This document shows, in pieces, positions 50,127 through 61,279 of a DNA stretch of 64,000 bases. The position numbers and the translations under genes are program-made. The DNA comes from Gavia stellata (taxonomy: Eukaryota > Chordata > Aves > Gaviiformes > Gaviidae), in contig NC_082613.1 in the NCBI RefSeq assembly GCF_030936135.1, positions 2,108,001 to 2,172,000 on the forward strand, written 5' to 3'. Each line of letters starts with the position of its first letter. Within the stretch, counting starts at the first letter, position 1. The notes below the pieces were generated by a model, which worked only from the letters and a program-made list of their open reading frames with translations, made no database searches and was not told the DNA's origin.

Positions 50127-50751
50127 TTTAAAAAGTCTAATAAAAAAAACCCCAAAAGACATTAAATACCATTTTATATATAAAAATGCTTAGTAAAAAT
50201 ATAGTTTTGTTGCCCAATTAAAATATATTGCTGAGAATACAGTAAAAACTGTCCTAAAGCCCACCCCTAACGGGCGCCGACTCTTTAACGGCCCCGGCAA
50301 AGTCTTCCTAAAAGTTTTTCCCCTCCCTGCAAGTTCGCCTGCCTTTGGGTTAAATGCTGGGGGCAGGTGGCTTCGGCTCGTCCTGGTGGTGGTGGTTTCA
50401 GGCAGGGTTTACTGGAATCAGCTTAAAAATGCCCCTTCGAGCTGGTGGGAGCTACAGCTACGCCCTGCCGAGGGCTGGAGCGGGGAGCGCGGCAGGCAGG
50501 CTAGTGCTTGGGAAAGGCGTCTATCTGTGTTATATAGTTATACGGTATATCAGTGAGTTCAGCATGTTTTTTCTCTAAAAAACAACAACAAAAAACCCCA
50601 AACCAAAATCAAAAAAACAAACAAAAGAAAGCGATGCATTTAATGAGATACTCTAAATATGATGGAGCTCGTGGTTAAAGGAGAATGGCTTTTTGTTTTC
50701 TAGAGGAGAGTCGGGGCTCTCCCGGTGAGAGCATCGGGCGGTGGGGCCAAC

Positions 50752-51602
50752 CTAACCGGTGATGCAGGGGCTATAGTAAACAGCGCTGCTGGCATCGGAC
50801 AAGGCGGATATCAAGCTGCTCTCCTCGCAGGAGATGCTTCTAGGAGTCACTTTGGACAGGGAGACATGGTAAGGGAGTCCCGAGGCTTCGGGACGAGTCC
50901 TGCTCATGTTCAAATACTGGTCAAACTCATTGCGGTCAACGTCTGTCCACAGCTCGGTTTGGTTCAAGTGATCCACGCTCTCCATGTGGTGGGCTTCGGG
51001 TGGGGGCGAGAGCTGGCCCAGGTGGGCGGAAAGCCCATTCTGAGTTCCCGAGCACATCTGGTTGTAGTATATGCTGGAGGGATGGGGAGTCCTCATGGCG
51101 TCGGCCAAGTGCGATGGGGTCTGCGCGTAGGGCACCGCCACGTCCCGCCCCATGCACTTCTCCTGGGGAAACTCCATCTGGTGATGGTGGTGGTAGCCGC
51201 GAAAGGGCATCATGTTGCAGTCATCCTGCATGTGCGGAGGGAAAAACGCCGGCTCGGTCTGTTCCAAGACATCCAAGGGAGACATCTCAGGAGTTGGCAA
51301 GCCATAGTTTTCAATATCCGACCCCATGGAGTGGAGTTCTCTGAAGTGGTTAAGTGGGGGAGGCTGGGGGTGGCCCGGCTGGCTGCCGCCATGGTGACTC
51401 ATGCTGAAATTGTCACTGCAAGGCTGGGAAAGGTTATGCAGGAGGATATTGGGTTCCATCCTCTTGATTTTCTTGGCTTGCTTCTTTCTCCTTGGGCGGT
51501 ACTTGTAGTTGGGGTGATCCTGGAGATGCTGGATTCGCAGCCGCTCTGCCTCTTCCACGAAGGGACGCTTGTCGCTGGCGCTCAGAGCTTTCCACGACTG
51601 GC
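50752..51602 (-). CDS. SOX18: SOX18 exon 2
   Basis: 851 bases. Acceptor TTCCAG read on the minus strand just before 51602, stop TAG at 50754-50752. Begins [20 protein letters not shown], the second half of the HMG box, then the transactivation region and the conserved C-terminus. Confidence 0.95.
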
Positions 51603-54124
51603 CTGGAAGGGGAAAGCGAAGCTCTGTGACACCAGCTCGGCCACCCGGCGCTGGCCAGGGTGTGGGGGCACCCGGGGAGAGGGCACCCTTGGAGTGGAAA
51701 GGGCTCTCTCGGCCGGTTTGGCACCTGAGCAGGGTGCTGGTGCTGGCAGGAGGAGGGAATGGGAAATGGGAGCCCAAGCAGGGCTGTCCCAGCAGCAGGC
51801 TCAGGCTGTGCCCAGCGCTTCGACGTGGTGGGAGAATGGGGTTGCAAAGCCCTGGGGTGGCCGCAGGAACCCCTCTGCCAGGGCAGGGGATTCTGCCTCC
51901 TGCTGCCCCTCGGCACAGCCTGGTCCCTGGGGTGCCTGCTTCCCTGCATCCCGCATCCACAGCCCCGCTCCTCTGCAGCCCCAATCGCCCATCCCCAAAC
52001 CCCACACCCTGCATGCCCGTATCCTGACTCCCCTGTCCCTGCACCCAGCAGCCCCGTGTCTCCGCATCCTGCTTCCCCATTTGGCCATATCCTGCTTCCC
52101 ATAGTCCCTCATCCTGCAACTCCATCTACCCATATCCTGCTTCCCGTGTTCCCACATCCCGCATCCTAGAGTCGTGTATCCCGCATCCTGCAGCCCTGTA
52201 TTCCCACATCCTGCAGCCCCGCAGCAGTGTTCTCCACAGCCCTGTATCTCTCCATCCCGCAGCCTTGTTTCCCTGCACCTTGCGTACACGTAGCTCTGCA
52301 TCCTCACATCCCGCAGCCCCATATTCCCACATCCTCTAGTACCATATCCCACAGCCCTTGATCCCACAGCCCTGCATCCTTACAGCCCATGTCCCCGCAG
52401 CCCTGCATCCTTGAAGTCTGCAGCTGGCATCCCTTCGTCCCATATCCCTACAGCTCGCATCCCACAGCCCTCTAACCTTGCAGCCCCCAGCCCTGCATCC
52501 TCCAGCCCCGTATCCCGCAGCGCCCTGTTCCTGCAGCCCTGCATCCCTCAGCACCCATCCTTGTAACCCAGCTCCTGCACACCCATATCCTCACAGCCTG
52601 CATCCCGCAGTCCTGTACCCTTGCGGCTGGCTAGCACAGCCCTGTATCCTTGCATCCCATGTCCCTCTGCCTCATATCCTTGCAGCCTGCATCCCACAGC
52701 CCGGTACCCTTCCAGCGCACATCCCAATGCCCTGTACCCCTTCATCCCGCACTTCCAGCCCTGTATCCCTGCATCCCAATGCCCCGTACCCCTGCAGCAT
52801 ATATCCCCAGCCCTGTAATTCTGCATCCCGCTGCCCTGTACCCCTGCAGTTCACATCTCCAGCCTGGTATCCCTGCATCCTGCTGCCCTGCAGCCCTGCA
52901 GCCCGCATCCCCAGCCCCATAACCACCTCTCCCTACATACCCAGCCCTGTACCCCCCACATCCCTGCATCCCCAGCTCTGTACCCCTGCATCCCACAGCC
53001 CCACACTTTTGCATCCCGCATCCCCAACCCTGCAGCCCTGCATCCCTTGCTCCATACACCCGCATCCCACAGCCCCACACTCTTGCAGCCCACATCCCCA
53101 ACCCCGCAGCCCTGCATCCCTTGCTCCGTACCCCCACATCCCCAGCCCTGTACCCCGGCATCCCTGCATCCCCTGCTCTGTACCCCTGCATCCCTGCATT
53201 CCCAGCCCTGTACCCCTGCATCCCTGCCTCCCTTGCTCTGTACCCCCACATCCCCAGCCCTGTACCCCCGCATCCCCAGCTCCATAACCCCACATCCCCA
53301 GCTCCATAACCCCACATCCCCGCATCCCCAGCTCTGTACCCCTGCATCCCTGCATCCCCAGCTCCATACCCCCGCATCCCCAGCTCCGTACCCCCGCATC
53401 CCCAGCTCCGTACCCCTGCATCCCTGCATCCCCAGCCCCGTACCCCCGCATCCCCAGCTCTGTACCCCTGCATCCCCGCATCCCCAGCCCTGTACCCCCG
53501 CATCCCTGCATCCCCAGCCCTGTACCCCCGCATCCCCGCATCCCCAGCTCTGTACCCCTGCATCCCCAGCCCCGTACCCCCGCATCCCCAGCCCCGTACC
53601 CCCGCATCCCCGCATCCCCAGCCCCGTACCGCCGCATCCCACGGCCCCGCGCTCCCGCAGCCCGCAGCCCCAGCCCCGCAGCCCTCCTCCCGCAGCCCGT
53701 CCCGCTCACCCAGCATCTTGCTGAGCACGGCGTTGTGCAGGTCGGGGTTCTGCTGCGCCAGCCGCTTGCGCTCATCCTTCGCCCAGACCATGAAGGCGTT
53801 CATGGGCCGGCGGATGCGGGAGTCCTCGCCGCCCTTGCCCTCGGCGCGGCCCGCCGGGGGGCTGTATCCATAGCCCGGCTCGGGGCTGGGCGTGCGGCTG
53901 GGGGCCGCGCCGGGGGCCGCGCCGGGGGCCGCGCCGGCGGGGCCGGGGCCGAAGGCGAAGCCGGGCTCGGGGCTGGGCGTGCGGCTGGCGGGGGAGGCGG
54001 CTCCCGGGGGGCGCGGGAAGGCGAGCCCGGGCTCAGCGGCCGGCACGGCGGCGGTGACCCATGAACAGTCGCCCCGGGGTTGCGATATCTCCTCTCGGCA
54101 GTAGTTAGACTCAGATATATTCAT
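50752..54124 (-). CDS. SOX18: SOX18, SOX-F transcription factor (2 exons)
   Basis: HMG-box transcription factor of endothelial, lymphatic and hair-follicle development, acting in the nucleus. Exon 1 (53710-54124) and exon 2 (50752-51602) join in phase 1 inside the HMG box (Gly139 split), the SOX-F intron position, and encode 421 residues (human SOX18 has 384). The HMG box, about 102-180, starts [20 protein letters not shown] and includes [14 protein letters not shown] and [14 protein letters not shown]. Further SOX-F marks are [13 protein letters not shown], the beta-catenin-binding EFDQYL (364-369) and a C-terminus ending [10 protein letters not shown]. Box sequence and synteny favour SOX18 over SOX7 or SOX17. 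The start MNISESNYC at 54124 is the first in-frame ATG downstream of the promoter elements apart from a Met 24 codons upstream (54196), whose leader has no SOX-F look. No disabling change is seen. Confidence 0.95.
51603..53709 (-). other. SOX18: SOX18 intron, expanded by a minisatellite
   Basis: 2107 bp with GT-AG ends, in the conserved HMG-box position. About 1.7 kb of it is the tandem array listed next. Confidence 0.9.
51940..53645. repeat. SOX18 intronic minisatellite (22- and 30-bp units)
   Basis: On the plus strand the units read GCATCCCCAGCYCYGTACCC (22 bp) with an optional extra GCATCCCT (giving 30 bp). Units are nearly identical from about 53120 to 53640, next to exon 1, and become increasingly scrambled towards exon 2. 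They create false frames of Gly/Ala/Asp/Arg repeats on the minus strand. Confidence 0.95.
53710..54124 (-). CDS. SOX18: SOX18 exon 1
   Basis: 415 bases: 138 codons plus one base. Donor GTGAG at 53709-53705. Encodes the acidic/Pro-Ala-Gly-rich N-terminus and the first half of the HMG box, ending NAVLSKML. The N-terminus carries a direct duplication, [12 protein letters not shown] and [12 protein letters not shown], separated by a Gly/Ala/Pro linker. Confidence 0.94.
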
Positions 54125-54372
54125 TCCAGCTGGACAGCACTTTGTGTCCGACCCGACCGGGTGCCGGAGAGAGAACCGGGTCCCGCCGCGTCCCACCGGG
54201 TCCCGCAGCCGCCGAGCGCAGCCCCGCCGCTCGCCTCCCTCGCCTGCGCTTCGGGGGGATGTGGGGTCGGCTTGGTTTGTTTTGGTTTCTGTTCTTTTTT
54301 TCTTCTTTTATTTTTTTTTCCCCCCTTTCCCCCCAAAAAAAAACTTTTGGGATGATGCTGGGCTGGAAGGGG

Positions 54373-54407
54373 CAAAATATAGCCGGGCTGGACCAATCAG
54401 CGGGGCG
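54373..54407 (-). promoter_or_regulatory. SOX18: SOX18 core promoter: GC box, inverted CCAAT box, TATA-like box
   Basis: Read on the minus strand, in order: CCGCCCCG (54407-54400), ATTGG (54397-54393) and GGCTATATTTTG (54384-54373). The TATA-like box predicts a start site near 54345-54350 and a 5' UTR of about 225 bases. NF-Y and GC-box factors are known regulators of the human SOX18 promoter, which agrees with this layout. Confidence 0.6.
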
Positions 54408-54510
54408 GAGGGGAGGAGGAGGAGGAGGAGGACGAGAGGGAGAGGAGGAGGAGGAGGAGGAGGAGGAGATGAGGGGGAGGAGGAGGAGGAGGAGGAGGAG
54501 GAAGGGGGGC
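54408..54510. repeat. GGA polypurine tract in the SOX18 upstream promoter
   Basis: About 100 bp of (GGA)n on the plus strand with only two pyrimidine interruptions, immediately upstream of the GC box. Confidence 0.9.
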
Positions 54511-54637
54511 GTCCCCAGGCACCAGCAGGAAGAGCCACCCGGGGAGGGCCGGGCTGGGACCGGTGTGGATGCTGCTGCCCAGTTCCCTTCCTTCCAAGGA
54601 GGAGGGTTATTAATTTTTTTCAGTCTTCTTTTCCTTG

Positions 54638-54670
54638 CTTTCTTTCTTTCTTTCTTTCTTTCTTTTTTTC
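54638..54670. repeat. (TTTC)n microsatellite
   Basis: Simple tetranucleotide run within a pyrimidine-rich stretch. Confidence 0.9.
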
Positions 54671-57600
54671 TTTGCAAGCCCCTTTTCTGGCTACTTGCGG
54701 TCTGGCCGGGCCTCCCGCAGCCCCGCCGGGCCGAGGCAGGGACGTGTTTAGATTCGCCTGCCAGGCTGCCTGTTTGCAGGCGGACGGGGATGCTTGGGGC
54801 TCTGCGTTTATTTTTCTTATGACTTACTTCGTGTGTGTGTTTTGGCCAGCGCTCCCCGTCCGGGGTCGGGAGCAGCCCTGGGGTGAAGGCAGGGGTGAGC
54901 CCTCTTCCCCCCGACAATTTTCCGGTGGGAATTTCAGTGCCAGGGGGCCAGAAACATCTCCTTGCTTTTAAGCGCCGTTCACATGAAAAGAAACATGTTT
55001 CCAGCCTGCCAGCCTAGGGACTGTTGAGGAATGGTGGGTTCATCGGCAGCTGGGTGATCGTGGCTAAAACCTTCCACCCGAGCTGCACTGCTGGGGTTGG
55101 CACAGCCGTGCCATTGCCGCGCGGGCCGTGGGCACGGCAGCATCCCCACGGCACGCTGCCATCGGCAGCCGCGGAGAAGCAGCGCGTCCCCCGCCACCAG
55201 GTCACCGCTCCGCTCGCTCGGCTGCCGTCCAGCGGAGATTTGCAGTGCCAAAGCCAGGCTAGGTGGTCTGAAGGTCCTTCCTGCCCTTGGCACAGAGGAG
55301 TTATGAACTGCGGGACCCGTTTGCAAGCAAGGAGATCTCCTTCACTCTCTCCCTGCTCCCTGACACCCCCCAGGCAATCGGGTTGACGTGTGAAAGATGC
55401 CCCAGCTCCGGGTATTTGCCTCTGAGACCCCAGCCTGAAATGTGAACCTCAGCTTTAGGAAGACTTGGGGCACCGGGTTGCGCAAGAGCCCAGCTCCCAG
55501 CCTCCTCGCAGCAGTGGGGTATTGCATGCCATGGTTTCTGTGTGTCTGGAAGTGATTTGAAAAAGCCGATCTGCTGTTAACCCTAAACAAAACAAAGGCC
55601 TTAAAAAAAAAAATAAAAAAAAAATCTTGTCTCACTTAGTCTTCAATCGCTTAGCCAGGAGCGACAGAGGTTTCGGGCTAGATTTCCTTCACGTTCCTGG
55701 AGCCTCTTATTAATATTTTGCAAGAGCAAATCAGCACCAGTCCACGGGAGAGCCCGTACGGCTGCAAGCAGCCTCCTCCCCGCTCTCCGCCGGCCTGCCC
55801 CGGCCGTACAGCCAAGGAGGGAGCCGGACCACCGCCACGCCGGAGGAGCAGCCGCGTGCCGGAGCCGAGTCCCCGCGCTGCCGGAGGCTTTGGCTCTTTG
55901 CCCCTGCCCTGGGAACAGCAAGGTGGGTGCTGGGGGGAGCTGGGGGCCCCCAGCCCAGGGCCCACGGCTCCTTGTGGGGTGAAGTGAGCGGCTTTCGGGG
56001 CAGTTGGACTGGGCAGCTGCTGGGGACGTCCCAGGAACATCCCCTCGCTGCTGATGCTGGCCCTTGTCCCCAGGCTTTGGCCAAGCGCGTGGCGCTTTCC
56101 CTGGCCGCATCCACCCCCCCCCGGCCTCCCACGTGGCCCCGGCAGCATCCTTGGCCTCCGGGCGGGCTCAGAACTGCCCCGGAGCCAGGGTTGGACCTGG
56201 TGCCACCGGCTGGCATTGGGGACGTGGTGGGGATGAGCTGCAGCGGGCTGGGAGAGGGGGCAGCTCAGGTTTTTCCAGCCCTGGAAACGATGCTAAGAGC
56301 TGGGGCAAATCCTCCCAGGGGAGGCAGATGCAGAGCCTCGTGCCCTCCACGCTTGCTCTGTGCAACCGCTCCAAGCGTGGGCCTCCTCCGCAGGGGGTGG
56401 CGGTGGGCTCGGGATGCTTTCCATATGCCGGGGCGGCGCGGGGTGGGGGCTCAGAGCGGTGCTGACGTCCCTGTTGTGCTGGGGTAGTTTGGGACCTCCG
56501 CTGCCCACGATGCAAAGTCGGGCGCTTCGACCCCGGAGCATGCGTGTGGTGCAAACCCTGCCTTGCGGTGCATCTGCAAACCCTGCCTTGCGGTGCGTCT
56601 GCAAACCCTGCCTTGCGGTGCATCTGCAAACCCTGCCTTGCGGTGCGTTTGCTGTTGGTGCCTCATCCCGGGGCAGGGATGGGGAGAAGAGCCAGGGAGG
56701 GCGGTGGAGGGGGAAAGGAAGGGTACGGCTGCTGGAGGAGGAGGGATGAGAGCTGTGAAGCAGGGAGAGAGGGGAAGGAGAGCTGCGAGGGGGGGTGGAG
56801 CAGCATGCAAAGCACCCAAAAATGCCTGGGTGCAAAAATGCCTGGGTGCAAAGCATCCAAAAATGCCTAGACTGGCCCAGGAGGTGTATGGGGGGGCCCC
56901 GCTGGCTGCCTGCATGGGCAATGCCATACCGCTTCACTCCCCTCCCCACAGTAGCATTCACCCCAGAGAGGGAAAGCACCCGCGCCCAGCCGGGCTGCAG
57001 GGTGAAGCGCGCTGAGTCTGTGCCCGGCTCAGCTTTCCTGGAGGGGGGACACGCAAAAAACCCCCGCAGCACAGCCCCTCCTTTTGCCCCACTGCCCCAG
57101 GGACATGGGGATGTGGCACGGGGCACTGGCGACCCACCGGCCCCGGCTCCTCACCGGCTGCATCTGCAGCGGCGCGATGAGGAGGAAGCACTGGACATCC
57201 CTGGCCAGAGATAAGGTCGGCGTGCTAGGTGACCTCTCCCCGTGCCCTCCACACCAGGCCTGGCGTCGGGCGAGCTGGACCCCGGCCCGGCACACAGCCT
57301 CAGGAGTTGTATATATTTTTTTTTCCTTTTTTCCTTTTTTTTTCTTCTCCCTAGTTTTATTGGGCTGGCAGCTCGCCGCCCCCACCCTGGCCCCCGGTTT
57401 CCCTTCCTAGCATCCCGCGCAGCCCAGCACCACACCTAGCAGAGGAAGCGTGGCGGGGACGGCAGCCTCCGCTCCCCAGCACAAAGGCATTTTCCCTCCC
57501 CGCCCCCAGCCCGTGCCGCTCGCTGCCGGTTATTCCTCCCAGCCAGGTCCGACGCCGCGCTCCCACCCGCCTAAAAATAGCCTCGGCACCACCTGGACCA

Positions 57601-58019
57601 TCCCAAGGGGTCTCGGGGATTTGGGGGCTTGAAGCGGGGGTGGTGGGGATCGCAAGAGGGTAAGAGCGAGCGTGGCTGGCTGAGCCTGATGGTTATTTCT
57701 GCGGCTGACGGCTGCGGCTGGGGGCAGGAGCCCCAGGCTGGGCTAGGGGCTGTGCAACCAAAGCCAAGGGATTTACCCCCAAAATTTGCATCCAGGCTAC
57801 AGAGGTGGGAGGTGGATGCTGGCAGGGCCCCCGCAGCACAGCAGCAGCAAAGCCTCTGATGGGAAAATTGCTTTTTATTCTCATTTTGCAGAGGGTGCAA
57901 GGCACAAGGGGAGCAGTCAATGGGGCAGGGGCAGGAGCAGGATCCGTCCCTGGGCCTGGGTGTGGGCATTGCACCCTCCCGCAGTGGCCAGCACCTTCCT
58001 CACTCGCTCCCACGAACCA
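54671..58019. other. SOX18 upstream flank, no gene recognised
   Basis: GC-rich DNA with an A-rich run at 55602-55623, a 25-bp tandem repeat and a T-rich tract at 57310-57345. Open frames on both strands lack homology or splice context. Confidence 0.5.
56551..56650. repeat. 25-bp tandem repeat, four copies
   Basis: Units beginning GCAAACCCTGCCTTGCGGTG start at 56551, 56576, 56601 and 56626 and differ by single bases. A second small repeat (AAAAATGCCTGGGTGC) follows at 56818-56870. Confidence 0.92.
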
Positions 58020-58195
58020 GCCTCGCTTCTAGATGTGTTCACGCCGCTAATGAATTAATCACCACGCAATTACCGGTGTGGGGCCGGTGCCATGGTGTGT
58101 CCGATTGGATGAATGAGATATTTCACAGGAAGCGATTTGTTATTAATTACAGCTAACAATTCTCTTGAGGCCACACCACACAGGTACCTGGAGCG
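58020..58195. promoter_or_regulatory. candidate endothelial-type enhancer upstream of SOX18
   Basis: AT-richer block with ACAGGAAGC (ETS, 58125-58133), ATTTGTTAT and AACAATT (SOX, near 58135-58162), CCACACCACA (RUNX-like, about 58171-58180) and TAATGAATTAATC. About 4 kb upstream of the SOX18 start. Activity is inferred from motif content only. Confidence 0.35.
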
Positions 58196-59639
58196 GTGCG
58201 GCCAGGCGGGATGGACGTGACCTACACCCGCACCCCCTTCTTCATCCCGAAGGAGATGCCCTTTACCAGGGGTGGCCGAGGGGAGCAGGGACATTCCTCA
58301 CACAACGTGGGGGCTCCCGTGCAGGGCTGCCCAGGCTGGTGGCTGCCCTGGCACCCCAAGAGGTCCCCTCTGCGCCGGCGGGTCCCATGGGCTCCCCTGG
58401 GGCCCGGGACGCTGCAGCCTTGCTGGAACAAAGGCTTCCCGAAGAAAGGCACTTCCTGGAGAGCAAAGGACTCGGGGCCCCGGGCTGCGTGTGAGCACTG
58501 CCGGGAGGCTGAAGTCATCTTCTGGGAAACGCTCTGCGTTTCACTGGAGCCTCCCTTTTTCCAGGGCCCTGCTCAGCGCCCGGTTTCCTCGTGGACAAAT
58601 AGTTCAGTGGGTCAGGCAGAACTGGCAAGCACCGAGCAAGCCAGCTGGGGGCTGCCGGGTGCCGGCAGATGCGGTACGGCATCCGTGTTAGGAGCATCCG
58701 GGCAGCAGCCACGTGCCCATGCAAGGGTGACATGTCCCCCATGTCCCCAGCCGGGGACTGGACTCTTTCCCACCCAAGTCAGGGCGGCGGGTGGAGAACG
58801 GGTGGTCGTGGTCAGTCCCAGCCCCGGGAATGGCTGGCTCAGCTGTTTTCTGCTCATTTGCTCTTTTTCTTTGCTTCTAGCTCCATCTGACACGTGAAGG
58901 GCACTGGGGACAGCGGAAAGGTGCCCTGGGCCACAGTGGCTCTCTGCCCCGGGAGTGTGCCGGCCCGGGTGCTTGCTGCCACCCTGCCCCGCTGCACCCA
59001 CACCGGCAGGACCCCGATGGCTGCAGAGCTGAGCCGGCAGCGCGGTGCGGACCACGCCGGCCAAGCCCGGCAATCAGGCACCGCATCCAAGGAAGCGGAG
59101 AAAGTTGTCTTTCTTTTTCAGCTCTTTTCAATAACCAGAGGTCAGCCTTGTTTATACAGGATTATAACTGGAACAACAACAGCAATACCCATTGTGCGAG
59201 CAGCGAAACCCACAGCTAACCCGAAAAAGCTGTTGCTCCGTGCACACACAGCCGCCGCAGCCTCCCGGGCGGTGGCCGAAGCCCTTGGTCCTCACCGGGG
59301 CCATCCTGCCTCCTCTTCCCCTGCCTTTGCCCTACCACGGCCCCTTCTTGCGCAGCCCTGGCTCTCCAGTGATGGTCCCACCAGCTCGGGGTGCCACACT
59401 TCCAGCCACATCACCCCGTATTTGCTCCCTGACCTGCTCCCCCTGAAAGCCGGGTTGCAGCCCCCACCCCCCGAGCGTGAGCGAAGCTGCTGCAAATCCC
59501 ACCCGGGGTGCTCACAGCCAGGCTAGTGCCGGCAAAAGGCTTCGGCACGGCTCGGTGCACAAGGAGGGCTGAGCACGCCGGGGCACGCAGGGCATGCGCG
59601 CTGGCTGGAATCGCTTCCCCGGCAGCTGATTGCCGCAGC

Positions 59640-59840
59640 GGTGGTTGCTTTAATACTCGGTTCCCATCACGGAGAGAGCCCAGGCTTTTAGGAAGGAAAG
59701 TCTTACACTTCTACCAACTATTTCAAGACTCCCATAAACACATTTTTGGTTCAGCATTAATGAATTACCTCAATGCAGAGCTACTCATGCCAAATACATG
59801 AACACAGAGTGTAGAAAAGCCGCCGAGAAGCAGATTTGGC
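59640..59840. promoter_or_regulatory. AT-rich block, candidate conserved non-coding element
   Basis: Non-repetitive AT-rich sequence within GC-rich flanks, with TTAATACTCGG and GCATTAATGAATTACC. No coding potential. Confidence 0.25.
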
Positions 59841-61067
59841 TGCCATTCAGCTGCTCCGATCGGCACAATTTCTTTTCTCGATTATAGCAAGAAAATGCGC
59901 TCTGCCTGTGGCACTGCGTCCTCCCAGGAACAGGCAGCTGGCCGACAGTTGGGCTGTGCAGAGTCTGGGCACGCCGGGGTTATTCGCTGCTTCCATCTCT
60001 CGAATTGGCAGAAAATGCTGCTCGCTGGTGTCTGTGCAGGAGATGCAGCCAAGAACCGGGATCCTGCTCTTTCTGCATGCCCAGGCTCGCTGCTCCTGGC
60101 CGCCTGACCTCCTCTTGGGTGCTGGGGAAAGGAAAACTGCAATTAGGAGGATTTCTGATCCTGGCTTTTTTGGGGACGTGGGTCGGGGCTGCCCGTCTGT
60201 GGCCCCGCAGCCACACATGCCCATTAACGCCACGGCCGGGTGCAGCTCCACCGTGGCCCCTCTCCACGGAGCAGTGAACCCTCACCCGCGGCCTCGGTGA
60301 GCGTGTCCTCTGCTTTCCTCCAACAGCAACGGCCCTGCCACGCTGGGGACTGCCAGGAGACGACGTGCCCCCCAGGAACGGTGCAGCCCCGCATTTGCAG
60401 AAACCCTTCTCACCGGGGCTCTGCGCTGCGGGTTCCCGACCTCCGCACCCCGCTGGGTGTTTGCTCAGCCCTTGCTCTTCGAGCATCACTCAACTGAAAG
60501 TACCACGGATAAATGGGCTTGTGCTACATGGCGGATGAGGATGCCACTTTCAAGCAGGGAAGAGAAGGGGAATTAAGGAAGGCGACACAGCGATCACACC
60601 TCCACCGCTTTGCATCTGAGTCCTCGGGAGCTCGTCAGCCAGGGCTGGGCTAGTTATTGCCTCTCTGCTCCCTAAAATGAAGCTCCAGCACCGGGCGAGC
60701 AGGGAAGAGGGGGCGGCTGGCTGCATTCCTGCACCCACCAAGCCCCGTGGTCAGCCGCAGGAGGGTCGCCCGTCCTCTCCCTCACTGGGAGGGCTGATGC
60801 AGCAGCACAGGACAACTCCATCTGGGAAAGGTTTGCTGTTCTCAAGAGCTGCTGTGGCTCCCGACATGTTTTAACTTAGCGCGAGGCATTACCTCACCGG
60901 CCCGCCGCAGATGGCTGCTGGCTGCGCTGCGCTCCCCTCTCCCCGCTTCATCTGCAGTCCCTGAATGCAGCGCTTTCTGCTCAGGTTTTCCATGCACTGG
61001 TCAGTTTGCTCACAGCATCCCTGCAAGACAGTTGCCCGGTTTCTGTGCATCACCCCAGCCAGGCATG

Positions 61068-61279
61068 GAGGAAGAGGAACCCGTTGCAGCACCCCTGGAG
61101 GAAGGGGAGCCCTTTGCAGCATCCCATGGAGGAAGAGGAGCTCGTTGTAGCATCCCTGGAGGAAGAGGAGCCCGTTGCAGCGTCCCTGGAAGAAGAGGAG
61201 CCCGTTGCAGCATCCCTGGAGGAAGAGGAGCCCGTTGCAGCATCCCTGGAGGAAGGGGAGCCCTTTGCAGCATCCCTGG
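61068..61279. repeat. 30-bp minisatellite, seven copies
   Basis: Units such as GAGGAAGAGGAGCCCGTTGC with an AGCATCCCTG tail. Because 30 is a multiple of three it keeps a Glu-rich decapeptide frame open on the plus strand (61006-61557) and a Leu/Pro one on the minus strand; neither is gene-like. Confidence 0.93.

Larger units (their letters stand above)
49540..50751 (-). other. SOX18: SOX18 3' UTR
   Basis: AT-rich, non-repetitive DNA directly after the stop, between GC-rich regions, as for a conserved 3' UTR. Minus-strand AATAAA signals lie at 50126-50121 and 49563-49558, so UTRs of about 0.65 and 1.2 kb are possible. Confidence 0.6.

Noticed and set aside
52478-53724. Pro/Ser/Cys repeat frames on the plus strand and Gly/Ala/Arg frames on the minus strand in the SOX18 intron
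   Set aside because: Translations of the intronic minisatellite; the intron has proper GT-AG ends and interrupts the HMG box.
54142-54971. Plus-strand frames opposite the SOX18 promoter (226 and 275 codons)
   Set aside because: They depend on the GGA and TTTC repeats and the antisense of the 5' UTR; no homology.
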